Shown here: one piece after another, positions 8,515 through 17,036 of the stretch | How positions within the stretch are numbered: position 1 is the first letter of the stretch | Layout of the letters: the number at the start of each line of letters is the position of its first letter | NCBI GenBank assembly: GCA_045594025.1 | Contig: JAZNXS010000033.1 | Coordinates: 1-64,000, forward strand | Direction: 5' to 3' | DNA length: 64,000 nt | From: Scatosoma sp045594025 | Lineage (GTDB): Bacteria; Bacillota; Clostridia; Christensenellales; Borkfalkiaceae | Notes under the pieces: generated by a model | Told to the model about the DNA's origin: nothing | Databases searched by the model: none | What the model saw: the letters and a program-made list of their open reading frames with translations, nothing else | Program-made: the position numbers and the translations under genes

Positions 8515-11010
8515 TTATTTCACTTCGACCGTTACGGAAGTAAGCGGTACCGTTACCATAACTTTCCCATCTTTGACGGTATACTTCGAAGTTTTTCTGC
8601 CGTTAACGTATACCGCAGAGCCCTCTCCGCCTGCTTTTAACGTAACCTGCACCGATATACCCAACGCATTTCCTCTAACCGAATCAATACGAATCGAATT
8701 ATCAAAAATCGTAAGATCATATTTAACCTTGTTGTATGCGAGGTTTTCCATGCCCCAATAGGTTAAAGAATTCGGCAAATTCGGCTCAATCTTCAAGGTG
8801 TCGCCGTTCGCCGTATCTATACCGAAGAACCCGTACGGGATTGCGGATACCATCAAGAACGATTCCAAGAATTCCCCGTCAATACCCATAACGCCGTTAG
8901 GCCCTATGTCTCTTTCCGCCGTACCCTTAATACCGTTTTGCAACGCATAATAATCGCCTTTACCGTCGCCGTTTGCGTCCCATTGCATGGTTTCATAATA
9001 ATCCCAATAGAATCTGTCGGGATCTCTATTATAATTGCTACTGGAAACGTAATAATCGTAAATATCCATGTACCAATCTTTAATCCCAAGCAAACGGTTG
9101 AACGCATTTTCCGCGCCGTAAGTGTTCATGCGCGCCATCAAATCATAGAACGATACGTACATGATCGCACCGCCGTTTTGCACCTGCGTTTCGCCGTATA
9201 CGCACAAATCATTGTTGTACGAACCGTTAAAAATAGACAAATCGTTTTGATCTTTATCGCTATATGTATTGACTCTGGGGGCAAAATTATAGAAATAAAT
9301 ATCTTCGCCCTGCGATCCGTATTGATCCGCCGCCACCGTACGTTCACCGCTGATCCAATCCATGATGGATTTCGCCTGCGCTTCCGTCGCAACGCCGTAA
9401 TAGATCGCTTCCATGTTCCATACCGTGTAACCGTAGTCGTACCACTTGTCGTCTGCTTCGCAATAGCCGCCTACAAATCTGCCCGTTTCCTCACTCCAAA
9501 AACCCGTTTTATCCTGATCGTTCGTGCTTTGACGCAACGCCGACAAAACGTCGTCTGCAATTTCGCTAAGCGAGGCTGCCGTATAGGCGTACTCTCTTGT
9601 GCCGTGCGTAAAGTTCCTATCTGCCGTCTTGATTACCGCATCCGCTTTATCAACGGATACCCCGTTTTTCAAAAGAATGTTTTCAAGATACGCCAAATCG
9701 GTGAGCGCTTTATAGAAATATACATTCGTTTGGAAATCGAATCTGGTCATAAAGGAAATATCCCAATAACCGTTTGCCAAGGTCATCGCCACACGCTCGT
9801 ATTTATCAAACGAAGTTTTATCCGAATCGTGTCCCACAAGATATGCTTGGTCATTTAAATGTCTTTCCTCGTCATACATTTCCATATAGAAGTTCATTGC
9901 TTTCCGCGCTTTGGTGATGTTCGCTTTTAAGAACTCCATATCCCCCGTGTAATCATAATCCTGACGGAGGGAGGAAATAAAGATCGAGTTGTTGTTTACG
10001 TGCCGCGTATCGAAGGTAGAACGCACGTAATTGAGCGCAAATTTACCGCCAAGCGTCGTACCCTCTTTCGCCTTGATTTCTACACGAATTTGATTGATAA
10101 ACGTTTCACATTCCTTATCCGCTTTCCAATTTTCTTCCGCATACATAGGAAGGAAAATAATATGTTCGTAGGAAGGCGTATAATCGTATTGCATAAACGC
10201 TTTTTCATTGACAGAAACACTGTACCATACGTCAGGATCTTCCGTCGTATAATGCACGATAATATCCTCTATATTCTCGCAATCGGTCGTATACATACGA
10301 AGATCGATTTCTAACAAAGGACTGTAATACGCCAACGTATAATCGTTACTCGGCGAGGTAAATTCAACGCTGTTTACCCCACTTACGACCGTTTCGTATA
10401 AGCCACCTTTCATCTCCGCCGAAGCGTTATCGAGATACTCTCCGTTTTTCACATATCGGCTCGTCCATTCGTGTTCCGTCGAAACCCCGTTAAAATCCCA
10501 GCTGGTGCTCAAATCCACGTTATATGACGTCGGGAACGGCCAGCCCATGCGGTGTTCGCCCGAATTCGTTGTAGAATCCGTCGAACGCACGGCGTCCGTT
10601 TCTTGCCATACGTACCCGTAATCGTCCACGGGAATGTTGGAAAGAATTTTCCTAAGCCCTTCAATGCGGTCCGTTTCATAGCCGTCAAAGCTGTTATACC
10701 AATAATACGACATCGAGTTCCACTCTTGCCAAAAAAACTGTTTCGCATTGACGCCCGCCGTAACGGAATTCACCTTTTGGTCCATACCGTTTTCATCTAC
10801 GTAACCAGAATGTCTTTTGAAATAATCGTTCAAAAACAAGTCCAATTCTTCATTCGAGCTTTTAAAAGTTAACAGCTCGTCGCTCGTCTTTGTATAGTCG
10901 TATTCGGTAGCGTTTAACGTCGGCAACGTTTTTTGGCAACCTGCAGCCATAACGACCGTAGCGGATAAAGTAATCGAAGTGAACAGTTTTATTATCTTAG
11001 TTTTCTTCAT
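8515..11010 (-). CDS. Large secreted lipoprotein, putative six-hairpin glycoside hydrolase
   Basis: An 831-residue lipoprotein (signal ending VVMAAGC, Cys25). The N-terminal half looks like beta-sandwich. Residues from about 350 (NNSIFISSLRQDYDYTGD) to 720 have the pattern of an (alpha/alpha)6-hairpin glycosidase: YWDISFMTRFDFQTNVYFYKA, YDYGYTVWNMEAIYY, FNGSYNNDLCVYGETQVQNG. A DxNxDGxGD loop (DANGDGKGD, near 700) resembles a calcium site. The C-terminus (IEPNLPNSLTYWGMENLAYN) looks like the beta domain that closes GH78/GH95-like enzymes. I cannot assign a CAZy family. The start overlaps the stop of the upstream surface-protein gene by 14 bases, so the two are probably translationally coupled. 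A substrate-binding role without catalysis is also possible. Confidence 0.65.
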   Translation of the reverse strand: MKKTKIIKLFTSITLSATVVMAAGCQKTLPTLNATEYDYTKTSDELLTFKSSNEELDLFLNDYFKRHSGYVDENGMDQKVNSVTAGVNAKQFFWQEWNSMSYYWYNSFDGYETDRIEGLRKILSNIPVDDYGYVWQETDAVRSTDSTTNSGEHRMGWPFPTSYNVDLSTSWDFNGVSTEHEWTSRYVKNGEYLDNASAEMKGGLYETVVSGVNSVEFTSPSNDYTLAYYSPLLEIDLRMYTTDCENIEDIIVHYTTEDPDVWYSVSVNEKAFMQYDYTPSYEHIIFLPMYAEENWKADKECETFINQIRVEIKAKEGTTLGGKFALNYVRSTFDTRHVNNNSIFISSLRQDYDYTGDMEFLKANITKARKAMNFYMEMYDEERHLNDQAYLVGHDSDKTSFDKYERVAMTLANGYWDISFMTRFDFQTNVYFYKALTDLAYLENILLKNGVSVDKADAVIKTADRNFTHGTREYAYTAASLSEIADDVLSALRQSTNDQDKTGFWSEETGRFVGGYCEADDKWYDYGYTVWNMEAIYYGVATEAQAKSIMDWISGERTVAADQYGSQGEDIYFYNFAPRVNTYSDKDQNDLSIFNGSYNNDLCVYGETQVQNGGAIMYVSFYDLMARMNTYGAENAFNRLLGIKDWYMDIYDYYVSSSNYNRDPDRFYWDYYETMQWDANGDGKGDYYALQNGIKGTAERDIGPNGVMGIDGEFLESFLMVSAIPYGFFGIDTANGDTLKIEPNLPNSLTYWGMENLAYNKVKYDLTIFDNSIRIDSVRGNALGISVQVTLKAGGEGSAVYVNGRKTSKYTVKDGKVMVTVPLTSVTVEVK

Positions 11011-13417
11011 ACTGCTTACCTCTCTTTGCGATAATCGTCAACGCCGCGCCTATTGCAAGCGCTGCTAAAACGGAATTTGCACCAACCGCTGCAAAGCAAC
11101 CGTCTTTCTCTTCCTTTGTAACAACAACGACGTCTTCCACAACGGTAAACGTCAACTCTAAGCCGTTTCCATAAGCAATCGTGTATACCTTCTTCCCGTC
11201 CACGTCTGCGCGAGAAACGCTATACTCTTCTACGCCCTCTACGGCAATGCTCGCATCGGATACGGAAGTCTGTACTGTGATTTCCTGTCCGTTTTGAACT
11301 TCGCTACCATTATAGTAAACATGAATAACGCCAGCTTCTTGCTGCAACTTAAATTCGCCGTTGACCATTTTGAACGCCTGCGTCTTCGTCGTTGCATTAT
11401 TCGTCATAAATTTGAGTCCCGAAAGAACCTCAACGGTAACGCCGTTGCCATCAGATACCAACCCGTAAAGCTGATCATAGGTGTTTTTAGATACCGCTTC
11501 AAAACGAATATCCATTCTATTGAGCTCTAATCCAACGCCGTAATGCACCTGCACGTTTGTCAGAGCAGCCGCGTCGAATGCGTGCCATTCTCCGATTGTA
11601 CGCCCGTTAATAACGACCTTATCCAAAAGAGACGCTTTATAACCTCCGTTAACGAAGATATCACTGCTGCCTCCGTCGTAGTTGATTATCTTACTTGTTT
11701 CTTCGTCCGAACGCCAATCCTCTCTTTCGCAAGCGTGGTTATACAGCGACGTGGTGATCGGGCCGGAGAAATAAATTGTGAAATTCAAGTTCTGGCTGGA
11801 ATCGATGAAGGAAAACAATACGTTTTCCACCTCAATCGCCTGATACGATTGTACCAACTCGCTGTCTAAAATCCTCTCCCCAGCATACAAATGACAGGTA
11901 TAATTTTTCGCCAAGAGGTCTCCATTCGGGAACGCAAGCCCTTTTAAAACGCTCATGTTGTTCCCAGCAAATCCATATTCCGCATTTTTAATCCGCGCGG
12001 CACCCGTGTACGATTTGGGCAGGGAAACGTTAATTTGGTAAATCCCTTTTGCCGAATACCATTCCGCCGTTGCTTCGCTGCATTCCGCAAGCACGTCGCT
12101 CAACAAAACATCGTTCACAGCTACTTTGGATGTATCCAACGTCATATTTTGGCTTGAACCACTCTTATGGAAACGGAAGGTAAGCGCATATTGATCCCCA
12201 TCGTCTACGAGCATGAACGAATCCTCGCTAACCAACGTATTATCCGTTGTTTTTGCTACGTTAAAGGAGACGAAATGGAAGGTGTCGCGAATAATTCTTC
12301 CCGCTTGATCGTAAAGGATTTCGCCGTTCGCGTTATATTGCGGTTGGCAATCCTCTGCAAACTGAAATACGATTTGAGAAATTTCACCGTTATCGTCTGC
12401 GTAAAGCGCACTGTTTAACGTTAAAGAACTAAACTGTCCGCCGTTTACGGTAAAGCTCTCAAGGGCAGGGCCTAACTCTTCTTCCGTAATCGCGTCGGCG
12501 TTATACGTCAAAACGTCTACCTGATGATTGATATACACACGTAAATTCAATCGGCTAAATTCTTGCGCGTCAATGGGATTGACAAAACGCAGCAACATGA
12601 CATTGCCTTTTTCTGTATTCGCAGCCGAAACCACCGCTTTCCCCTGCAAATATTCGCCCTGCACCGCATTTTTCATAAAGAAATCGGTGTACGCGTTTAA
12701 GGGCACCGCCGTATGTCCTTTATAGGTCGCCTCGAAGGAACAGTGCAGATAATCTTCACTGCCCTCATACTCAACGCCCTCTTCGTAGCCCTTAAAGTAT
12801 TTGATCCAAGCGCCGTTGCGATTTTCATACACCGCATCTTCTTGTACCTCAATACACGAGAACTCCCCTGTTCCTAAATAGGAATACGCAAGGGTAGGCA
12901 ATTGACAGCCAGCCTTAATTTCAATCAATTCTATTCCGCTTAAAACATTAGGCTGGAAATCGATCGAAATCGTATTCGGTCTGGTACGCTTGTTCGCAAT
13001 CAATGCATATGTATTCGTTTGCGAGGCTTGCGAGAATTCCGAAAGCGGCTTACCGTCTATCAAAATATATTCTTCAAAATTGTATTCGCCAAGATTTTGA
13101 TCAAGCTGCGCATTCGCAACGTTGTTTGCCGACAAATCAATATCGCTACGGCCTGCAAAATCTTGAACGCCTTCCGCGTTTAACCATTTATAATCCCTAT
13201 CGCTCCATTCGCTAGCCGTCATATAATCGTTTGCACTTAAAACCATAACGAACGAATTGCCGTTATCCAAACTTTCATTATTGACTTCCGTAATCGTCGC
13301 TTCAATGGAATTCGCAACGCCCGTGTCAGCAACGGTTGCCGTTGTATTCAATCCAAAGCAAGCGCCGACGCAAAATGTTGCCGTCAAGCATAATAACCAT
13401 TTGATTATCGCTTTCAC
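10997..13417 (-). CDS. Large cell-surface protein with C-terminal membrane anchor
   Basis: An 806-residue secreted protein of unknown function, first gene of the operon. An N-terminal signal peptide (LLCLTATFCVGACFG) is followed by repeated beta-rich units of about 100-150 residues. Each unit carries an [IV]-x-[ID]-[DN]-G-[KR] strand, for example YILIDGKPLSEF and KVVINGRTIGEW, and ends in a pattern such as NRMDIRFEAV. A MucBP-like or Ig-like tail precedes GCFAAVGANSV, one hydrophobic helix and the basic tail KRGKQ. This Gly-Cys plus helix plus basic tail resembles C-terminal sorting signals that anchor proteins in the membrane. Translation probably starts at GTG 13417 behind AGGAGG. The likely role is binding the glycan used by the downstream genes. 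Confidence 0.75.
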   Translation of the reverse strand: MKAIIKWLLCLTATFCVGACFGLNTTATVADTGVANSIEATITEVNNESLDNGNSFVMVLSANDYMTASEWSDRDYKWLNAEGVQDFAGRSDIDLSANNVANAQLDQNLGEYNFEEYILIDGKPLSEFSQASQTNTYALIANKRTRPNTISIDFQPNVLSGIELIEIKAGCQLPTLAYSYLGTGEFSCIEVQEDAVYENRNGAWIKYFKGYEEGVEYEGSEDYLHCSFEATYKGHTAVPLNAYTDFFMKNAVQGEYLQGKAVVSAANTEKGNVMLLRFVNPIDAQEFSRLNLRVYINHQVDVLTYNADAITEEELGPALESFTVNGGQFSSLTLNSALYADDNGEISQIVFQFAEDCQPQYNANGEILYDQAGRIIRDTFHFVSFNVAKTTDNTLVSEDSFMLVDDGDQYALTFRFHKSGSSQNMTLDTSKVAVNDVLLSDVLAECSEATAEWYSAKGIYQINVSLPKSYTGAARIKNAEYGFAGNNMSVLKGLAFPNGDLLAKNYTCHLYAGERILDSELVQSYQAIEVENVLFSFIDSSQNLNFTIYFSGPITTSLYNHACEREDWRSDEETSKIINYDGGSSDIFVNGGYKASLLDKVVINGRTIGEWHAFDAAALTNVQVHYGVGLELNRMDIRFEAVSKNTYDQLYGLVSDGNGVTVEVLSGLKFMTNNATTKTQAFKMVNGEFKLQQEAGVIHVYYNGSEVQNGQEITVQTSVSDASIAVEGVEEYSVSRADVDGKKVYTIAYGNGLELTFTVVEDVVVVTKEEKDGCFAAVGANSVLAALAIGAALTIIAKRGKQYEEN

Positions 13418-13507
13418 TCTTTCATCCTCCTATACGTTAACGAAGATATATTTCCGTTTTTTCATTCGTAGTACCGTCTGCCCCTATTTTTCATTTCGAG
13501 TTCATGA

Positions 13508-13523
13508 ATGCACTTTAGTGCAT
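13508..13523. promoter_or_regulatory. Perfect palindrome in the operon leader
   Basis: ATGCACT-TT-AGTGCAT lies in the 5' leader of the minus-strand operon, about 50 bases downstream of its -10 box. It could be a second operator or a small RNA hairpin. Confidence 0.4.
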
Positions 13524-13576
13524 AACGGACAATACTACCCCCCACAACCCCCAAATTTCGCATTGATAGCTTGGGT

Positions 13577-13605
13577 ATTATAATTGTACAACACATTTTA
13601 AAGAA
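13577..13605 (-). promoter_or_regulatory. Promoter of the 13.4-2.2 kb carbohydrate operon
   Basis: TATAAT on the minus strand (13577-13582) with a weak -35 (TTCTTT, 13600-13605) 17 bases upstream. The spacer contains the TTGTACAA operator. The predicted leader is about 150 bases. Confidence 0.6.
13584..13591. promoter_or_regulatory. Putative operator TTGTACAA for the GntR/LacI-type regulator
   Basis: The 8-base palindrome sits exactly in the spacer of the operon promoter, where a bound repressor would block polymerase. TTGTAC half-sites are known for AraR, the best-studied regulator with the same GntR-DNA-binding plus LacI-sensor architecture as the divergent gene at 13711. The link to this regulator is inferred. 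Confidence 0.5.
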
Positions 13606-13653
13606 ATGCAATAGGCATGGATAAAAAACTGGTTTCACTGGTTCAAAATATCG

Positions 13654-13682
13654 TTGACAAAATAGAAAATTTTTGATATATT
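13654..13682 (+). promoter_or_regulatory. Sigma-A promoter of the GntR/LacI-type regulator gene
   Basis: TTGACA (13654-13659), 17 bases, then TATATT (13677-13682). A direct repeat, ACTGGTTtcACTGGTT, lies just upstream (13628-13644). Confidence 0.75.
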
Positions 13683-13710
13683 ATAAAAAAAGTGGGGAAC
13701 AGTGCATTTT

Positions 13711-14814
13711 ATGAACAATCAAAGACCATATAAACAGATCCTAAATTTCCTGATGGAACTCATTAAACAAATTTCATTTGAGCCAAATTACAAGCTTCCC
13801 AGCGAAAGAATGTTGGCTGTAAAATTCAACGCCAGCAGGCGTTCTACCAGAATGGCTTACGATCAATTATTAGAACGCGGTTTGGTTCATAAAATACACG
13901 GAAAAGGCTATTTTACCACGGGGAATTCCATAAAAAAGGGCCAAGAACACCCCTCAGCTTCTAAAAAAATCTTTTTTGTCGTGCCCGCTTTGCGGACGCG
14001 CTTTATGCAGGATATTTTATATGGGATCACCGATTTTTGCGATCAGCATACCATGGACGTTTCCATCAAGTTATCCAAAGGCGATTCGTTGAAAGAAACG
14101 CAGTATATTCATTCGGCTCTTTCTTCCGACACGAAAGGGATTATTCTATTCCCGACAGACAACGAACTGATCAATCAAGAGTTATTAAAACTCTCCGTTC
14201 AGCGCTACCCTCTTGCAATCATCGATAGATACTTCCAAAATATCAACTCCTCCTTTGTTTCAACAGACAATTATAGCGCTATGCGAGAAGCGGTAAAATT
14301 CTTGCACGCTAAAAAACACAAGGAATTTCTTTATCTTACCTCCCCCATTTCGTTAGCGACATCTGTATCGGAACGTCTAAACGGGTATTTGGACGGAGTT
14401 AAAACACATTTTAAAAAGTCGGGCAAAGACAGCGTATTAACGTTACATTCTTTTAGCTTTAAAGAAATATACGATAACGTACTCGCCTATTTACAAGCAA
14501 ATCCTAAAACGGAAGTCGTTATCACCAGCGGCGTACAGCCTGCTACGGATGCTATACTTGCCGTTGCGAACGCTTTAAAGCTTTCCATCCCGAAAGATAT
14601 CAAACTTATGATTTTCGACAACGACTTTTCGTTTACCGAAATCAATCTCTTTCGTCCTTACGTTATCCTGCAAGACGCCTATCAAATCGGCTATCGATCC
14701 GCCGCGACATTATACAATCAGCTATATGGCGACCTTCGTACGGAAACGATTCGCTTACCCGTTCAAATTATAGATTATACCCAAGAAAATTCAGATAAAC
14801 TTTTCTTTGACTAA
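13711..14814 (+). CDS. GntR-family DNA-binding/LacI-sensor transcriptional regulator
   Basis: A 367-residue regulator with AraR-like architecture: an N-terminal GntR winged helix (YKQILNFLMELI, KLPSERMLAVKFNASRRSTR, LLERGLVHKIHGKGYF; about 1-70) and a C-terminal periplasmic-binding-protein-like sugar sensor (KIFFVVPALRTRFMQDILYGI onward, with VSTDNYSAMREAVKFLHAKKHKEFLYL-type core). A GTG nine bases earlier (13702) is an alternative start; the GTGGGGA site fits either. The gene is divergent from the carbohydrate operon and very probably represses it until an inducing sugar binds. The inducer is unknown. Confidence 0.9.
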   Translation: MNNQRPYKQILNFLMELIKQISFEPNYKLPSERMLAVKFNASRRSTRMAYDQLLERGLVHKIHGKGYFTTGNSIKKGQEHPSASKKIFFVVPALRTRFMQDILYGITDFCDQHTMDVSIKLSKGDSLKETQYIHSALSSDTKGIILFPTDNELINQELLKLSVQRYPLAIIDRYFQNINSSFVSTDNYSAMREAVKFLHAKKHKEFLYLTSPISLATSVSERLNGYLDGVKTHFKKSGKDSVLTLHSFSFKEIYDNVLAYLQANPKTEVVITSGVQPATDAILAVANALKLSIPKDIKLMIFDNDFSFTEINLFRPYVILQDAYQIGYRSAATLYNQLYGDLRTETIRLPVQIIDYTQENSDKLFFD

Positions 14815-14827
14815 CCTATAACGATTT

Positions 14828-14859
14828 GCCCTGATCATTGTCAGGGCTTTTCTTTTTTT
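14828..14859 (+). terminator. Terminator of the GntR/LacI-type regulator gene
   Basis: GCCCTGA / TCAGGGC stem with a short loop, followed by TTTTCTTTTTTT. Confidence 0.9.
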
Positions 14860-14942
14860 ATAAAACGTTTTCATTTACTTCCAAAGGTTTCTAAAACAAT
14901 GTTTAGAAATTTGAAATCAAAGCGAACTTCCAGTATCATACA

Positions 14943-14979
14943 TAAAAATACAGCGACGCACGGGATAGTACGCCGCTGT
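14943..14979 (-). terminator. Terminator of the DUF3737 gene
   Basis: On the minus strand an ACAGCGgCGTAC / GTGCGtCGCTGT stem is followed by ATTTTTATG, directly after the DUF3737 stop. Confidence 0.75.
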
Positions 14980-14983
14980 TGAT

Positions 14984-15829
14984 TTATGCTGTTTTGTCGT
15001 AAATTTCCACAAGCCCATTTGCGTTGGGATCGTCTTGAATAATTTCCCCTACCGCAGGCGCTTTGATAAAGCCCGAAGCAGGGTTTTTAACGCTGAGAAT
15101 GGGCGCCGTGAGCGTCGCCTCTACGTCCGATTTCTCAAAGCTTAAATCCGCGTCAATCATCTCGCAATCGATCAGCTTTAAATTCTTGCAATAGCAAAGA
15201 GGCTGTGTGCCGATGATTTTACAGCGTTCAAACGTGATATTCTCTGCGTACCAAGCCAAATACTCCCCTTTCACCACGCTATCCTTGACCACCACGTTTT
15301 TCGCGTGCCAAAACGCGTCCTTTGTCTGCAAAACGCAATGTTCAAACACTGAATCAGTGATGTATTGAAAGGAATATTTCCCCACGAGTTCTACGTTTTT
15401 AAACTGTAACAACGAGGAGCGCATCATCACGTATTCCCCTGCCATTTTACAATTTTCCATACGCATACGATGCACGGACCAACCGAACTCAGGGGAGATA
15501 ATATCCGTATTTCGCACGGTTACGTCGGCGCATTCTCGCAAGGCTTTAATGCCGTGCAATTTCGAATTTTCAATCGTAATATCCTGCGAATACCACAGCG
15601 CTGCGCGGCATTTTTCCGTCAGCTCTGTGTCCCGAATGGTTAAATTTACGTCATGCCAAAAGGGATACCGCAAATTCCAATAACAACAATCCACAATAAT
15701 ATTTTTACTTTCTTTAAACGCGCTTTCTCCGTCCGCAGGACCGTCAAAGCGACACGCCTTGACCGTAACGCCGTCGCTGCCGTAAAACGCTCTTTCTTCA
15801 TCAAACGTTTGATATTCCACTACTTTCAT
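14984..15829 (-). CDS. DUF3737 family protein
   Basis: A 281-residue protein of the DUF3737 family, recognised from FDEERAFYGSDGVTVKACRF, FDGPADGESAFKE and the sequence of short repeated strand units (ITIENSKL, VTVRNTDI, ITFERCKI, LKLIDCEM), which predict a right-handed beta-helix. The family is common in gut Firmicutes and Bifidobacterium and has no established function. There is no signal peptide or membrane segment. It lies 29 bases downstream of the acetyltransferase gene and is the last gene of the operon that starts with the TIR gene. Start ATG has GGAGAAG upstream. Confidence 0.88.
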   Translation of the reverse strand: MKVVEYQTFDEERAFYGSDGVTVKACRFDGPADGESAFKESKNIIVDCCYWNLRYPFWHDVNLTIRDTELTEKCRAALWYSQDITIENSKLHGIKALRECADVTVRNTDIISPEFGWSVHRMRMENCKMAGEYVMMRSSLLQFKNVELVGKYSFQYITDSVFEHCVLQTKDAFWHAKNVVVKDSVVKGEYLAWYAENITFERCKIIGTQPLCYCKNLKLIDCEMIDADLSFEKSDVEATLTAPILSVKNPASGFIKAPAVGEIIQDDPNANGLVEIYDKTA

Positions 15830-15858
15830 TCGTACTCTTCTCCACTAACAAAAACTGC

Positions 15859-16494
15859 TTATTCGCAATCTTTGATTTTTTTATTCTTGAAATAATATTC
15901 TTTATCCCGTTCGTCAATTTCACGAAGCACGCGGCAAGGATTTCCCACCGCCACCACGTTCGCAGGAATATCCTTGGTTACGATACTGCCTGCCCCGATT
16001 ACCGAGTTGTCCTCAATCGTGATTCCCGGCATTACAACCACACCTGCCCCCAACCAACAGTTCTTTCCGATACGTATGGGCATGTTATACTGATACCCCT
16101 CTTTACGGAGCTTTGGCAAAATAGGATGCCCTGCCGTAGCCAATATAACGTTGGGCCCAAGCATCGTATTATCCCCTACGTAAATATGCGTATCGTCTAC
16201 GCAGGTGAGGTTAAAATTTGCATAGGCGAAGTCCCCAAAATGACAATGCTTACCGCCAAAGTTCGCGTGAAAGGGAGGCTCGATATAACAGCCCTCTCCG
16301 ATTTCCGCAAACATTTCTTTTAACATCTGTTGGCGTTTTTCCTGCTCTTTGGGCCGGGTATTGTTGAAAGCGTACAATTTCTCCAAGCATTCTAATTGTT
16401 CTTTCATAATTTCTGCATCGCCGGGCAAGTACAGCTCCCCTGTGTGCATTCTATCTTTCATACTTGTCATGTTATTTTCCGTTTCGTTCTTCAC
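15859..16494 (-). CDS. Maltose/galactoside O-acetyltransferase family protein
   Basis: A 211-residue left-handed beta-helix (hexapeptide repeat) acetyltransferase of the Maa/LacA family, transferring acetyl from acetyl-CoA to the 6-hydroxyl of sugars. Family marks: MHTGELYLPGDAEI at the N-terminus, HANFGGKHCHFGDFAYANFNLTCVDD-type core, IYVGDNTMLGPNV with the GPNV block, GHP (catalytic His), and IEDNSVIGAGSIVTKDIP. The frame opens with GTG at 16494, but the family start fits ATG at 16470 better (MTSMKDRMHTGEL). Neither has a strong ribosome-binding site. The natural acceptor sugar is usually unknown for these enzymes. Confidence 0.88.
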   Translation of the reverse strand: MKNETENNMTSMKDRMHTGELYLPGDAEIMKEQLECLEKLYAFNNTRPKEQEKRQQMLKEMFAEIGEGCYIEPPFHANFGGKHCHFGDFAYANFNLTCVDDTHIYVGDNTMLGPNVILATAGHPILPKLRKEGYQYNMPIRIGKNCWLGAGVVVMPGITIEDNSVIGAGSIVTKDIPANVVAVGNPCRVLREIDERDKEYYFKNKKIKDCE

Positions 16495-16554
16495 TTATGC
16501 TCAACAATAAAGGTCACCGCGCTTGTAGAATATGCAATTCCAGTTTCCAACATA

Positions 16555-17019
16555 TTAAAGACTGCTTTTCTCAAAGTCCTCTTTAAACATTTGGCATATC
16601 CGCGCTCGATCGGCTCGGTTAAACTTAAAATTCGCTTTTAAAACGTAGTGATCCCCAAACGTCTCATCGACAAACAAACCGTCGTTCGTTTCAAACGGAG
16701 TGCGGTAACGCGGAATAAAATGTAAGTGCACGTGCGGATTTGGCTTCTCCACCCCGTACGCACCGTTCATTAAGCACGTCCAATTACAGTTGGTAGCGTG
16801 CATATTCTTTTTGCAAATACCTTCCATAAGCTTTACAACACGGCGCATATCTTCCCATTCAGCCTCCGTTAAATCGGACATTGTCGCGCAATGTCTTTTC
16901 AACGGTATAATGCAGCGTCCCGGATAATTTTGATCATCCGCCAAATAAATTTTCCAATATGCCGTCTCGCCTATATAATATTCGTTATTCTTTTCCACCA
17001 ATTCGCAAAATTCACACAT
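16555..17019 (-). CDS. HIT family protein
   Basis: A 154-residue histidine-triad nucleotide hydrolase/transferase. The triad HVHLH is at 96-100, preceded by MNGAYGVEKPNP. The N-terminal CEFC and a later His pair could bind zinc. Family members hydrolyse nucleoside phosphoramidates or dinucleoside polyphosphates. It sits 17 bases downstream of the TIR-protein gene, in the same predicted operon. A TIR protein that may act on nucleotides beside a nucleotide-processing HIT protein is notable, but no functional link is shown. Start ATG follows GGGGGA. Confidence 0.9.
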   Translation of the reverse strand: MCEFCELVEKNNEYYIGETAYWKIYLADDQNYPGRCIIPLKRHCATMSDLTEAEWEDMRRVVKLMEGICKKNMHATNCNWTCLMNGAYGVEKPNPHVHLHFIPRYRTPFETNDGLFVDETFGDHYVLKANFKFNRADRARICQMFKEDFEKSSL

Positions 17020-17036
17020 AAGTTTTTTGTTCCCCC

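Noticed and set aside
8938..9858. 306-codon plus-strand frame opposite the 831-residue lipoprotein
   Set aside because: Shadow of a well-supported gene; the composition is unlike a protein (Ile/Arg/Val-rich) and no start site is present.
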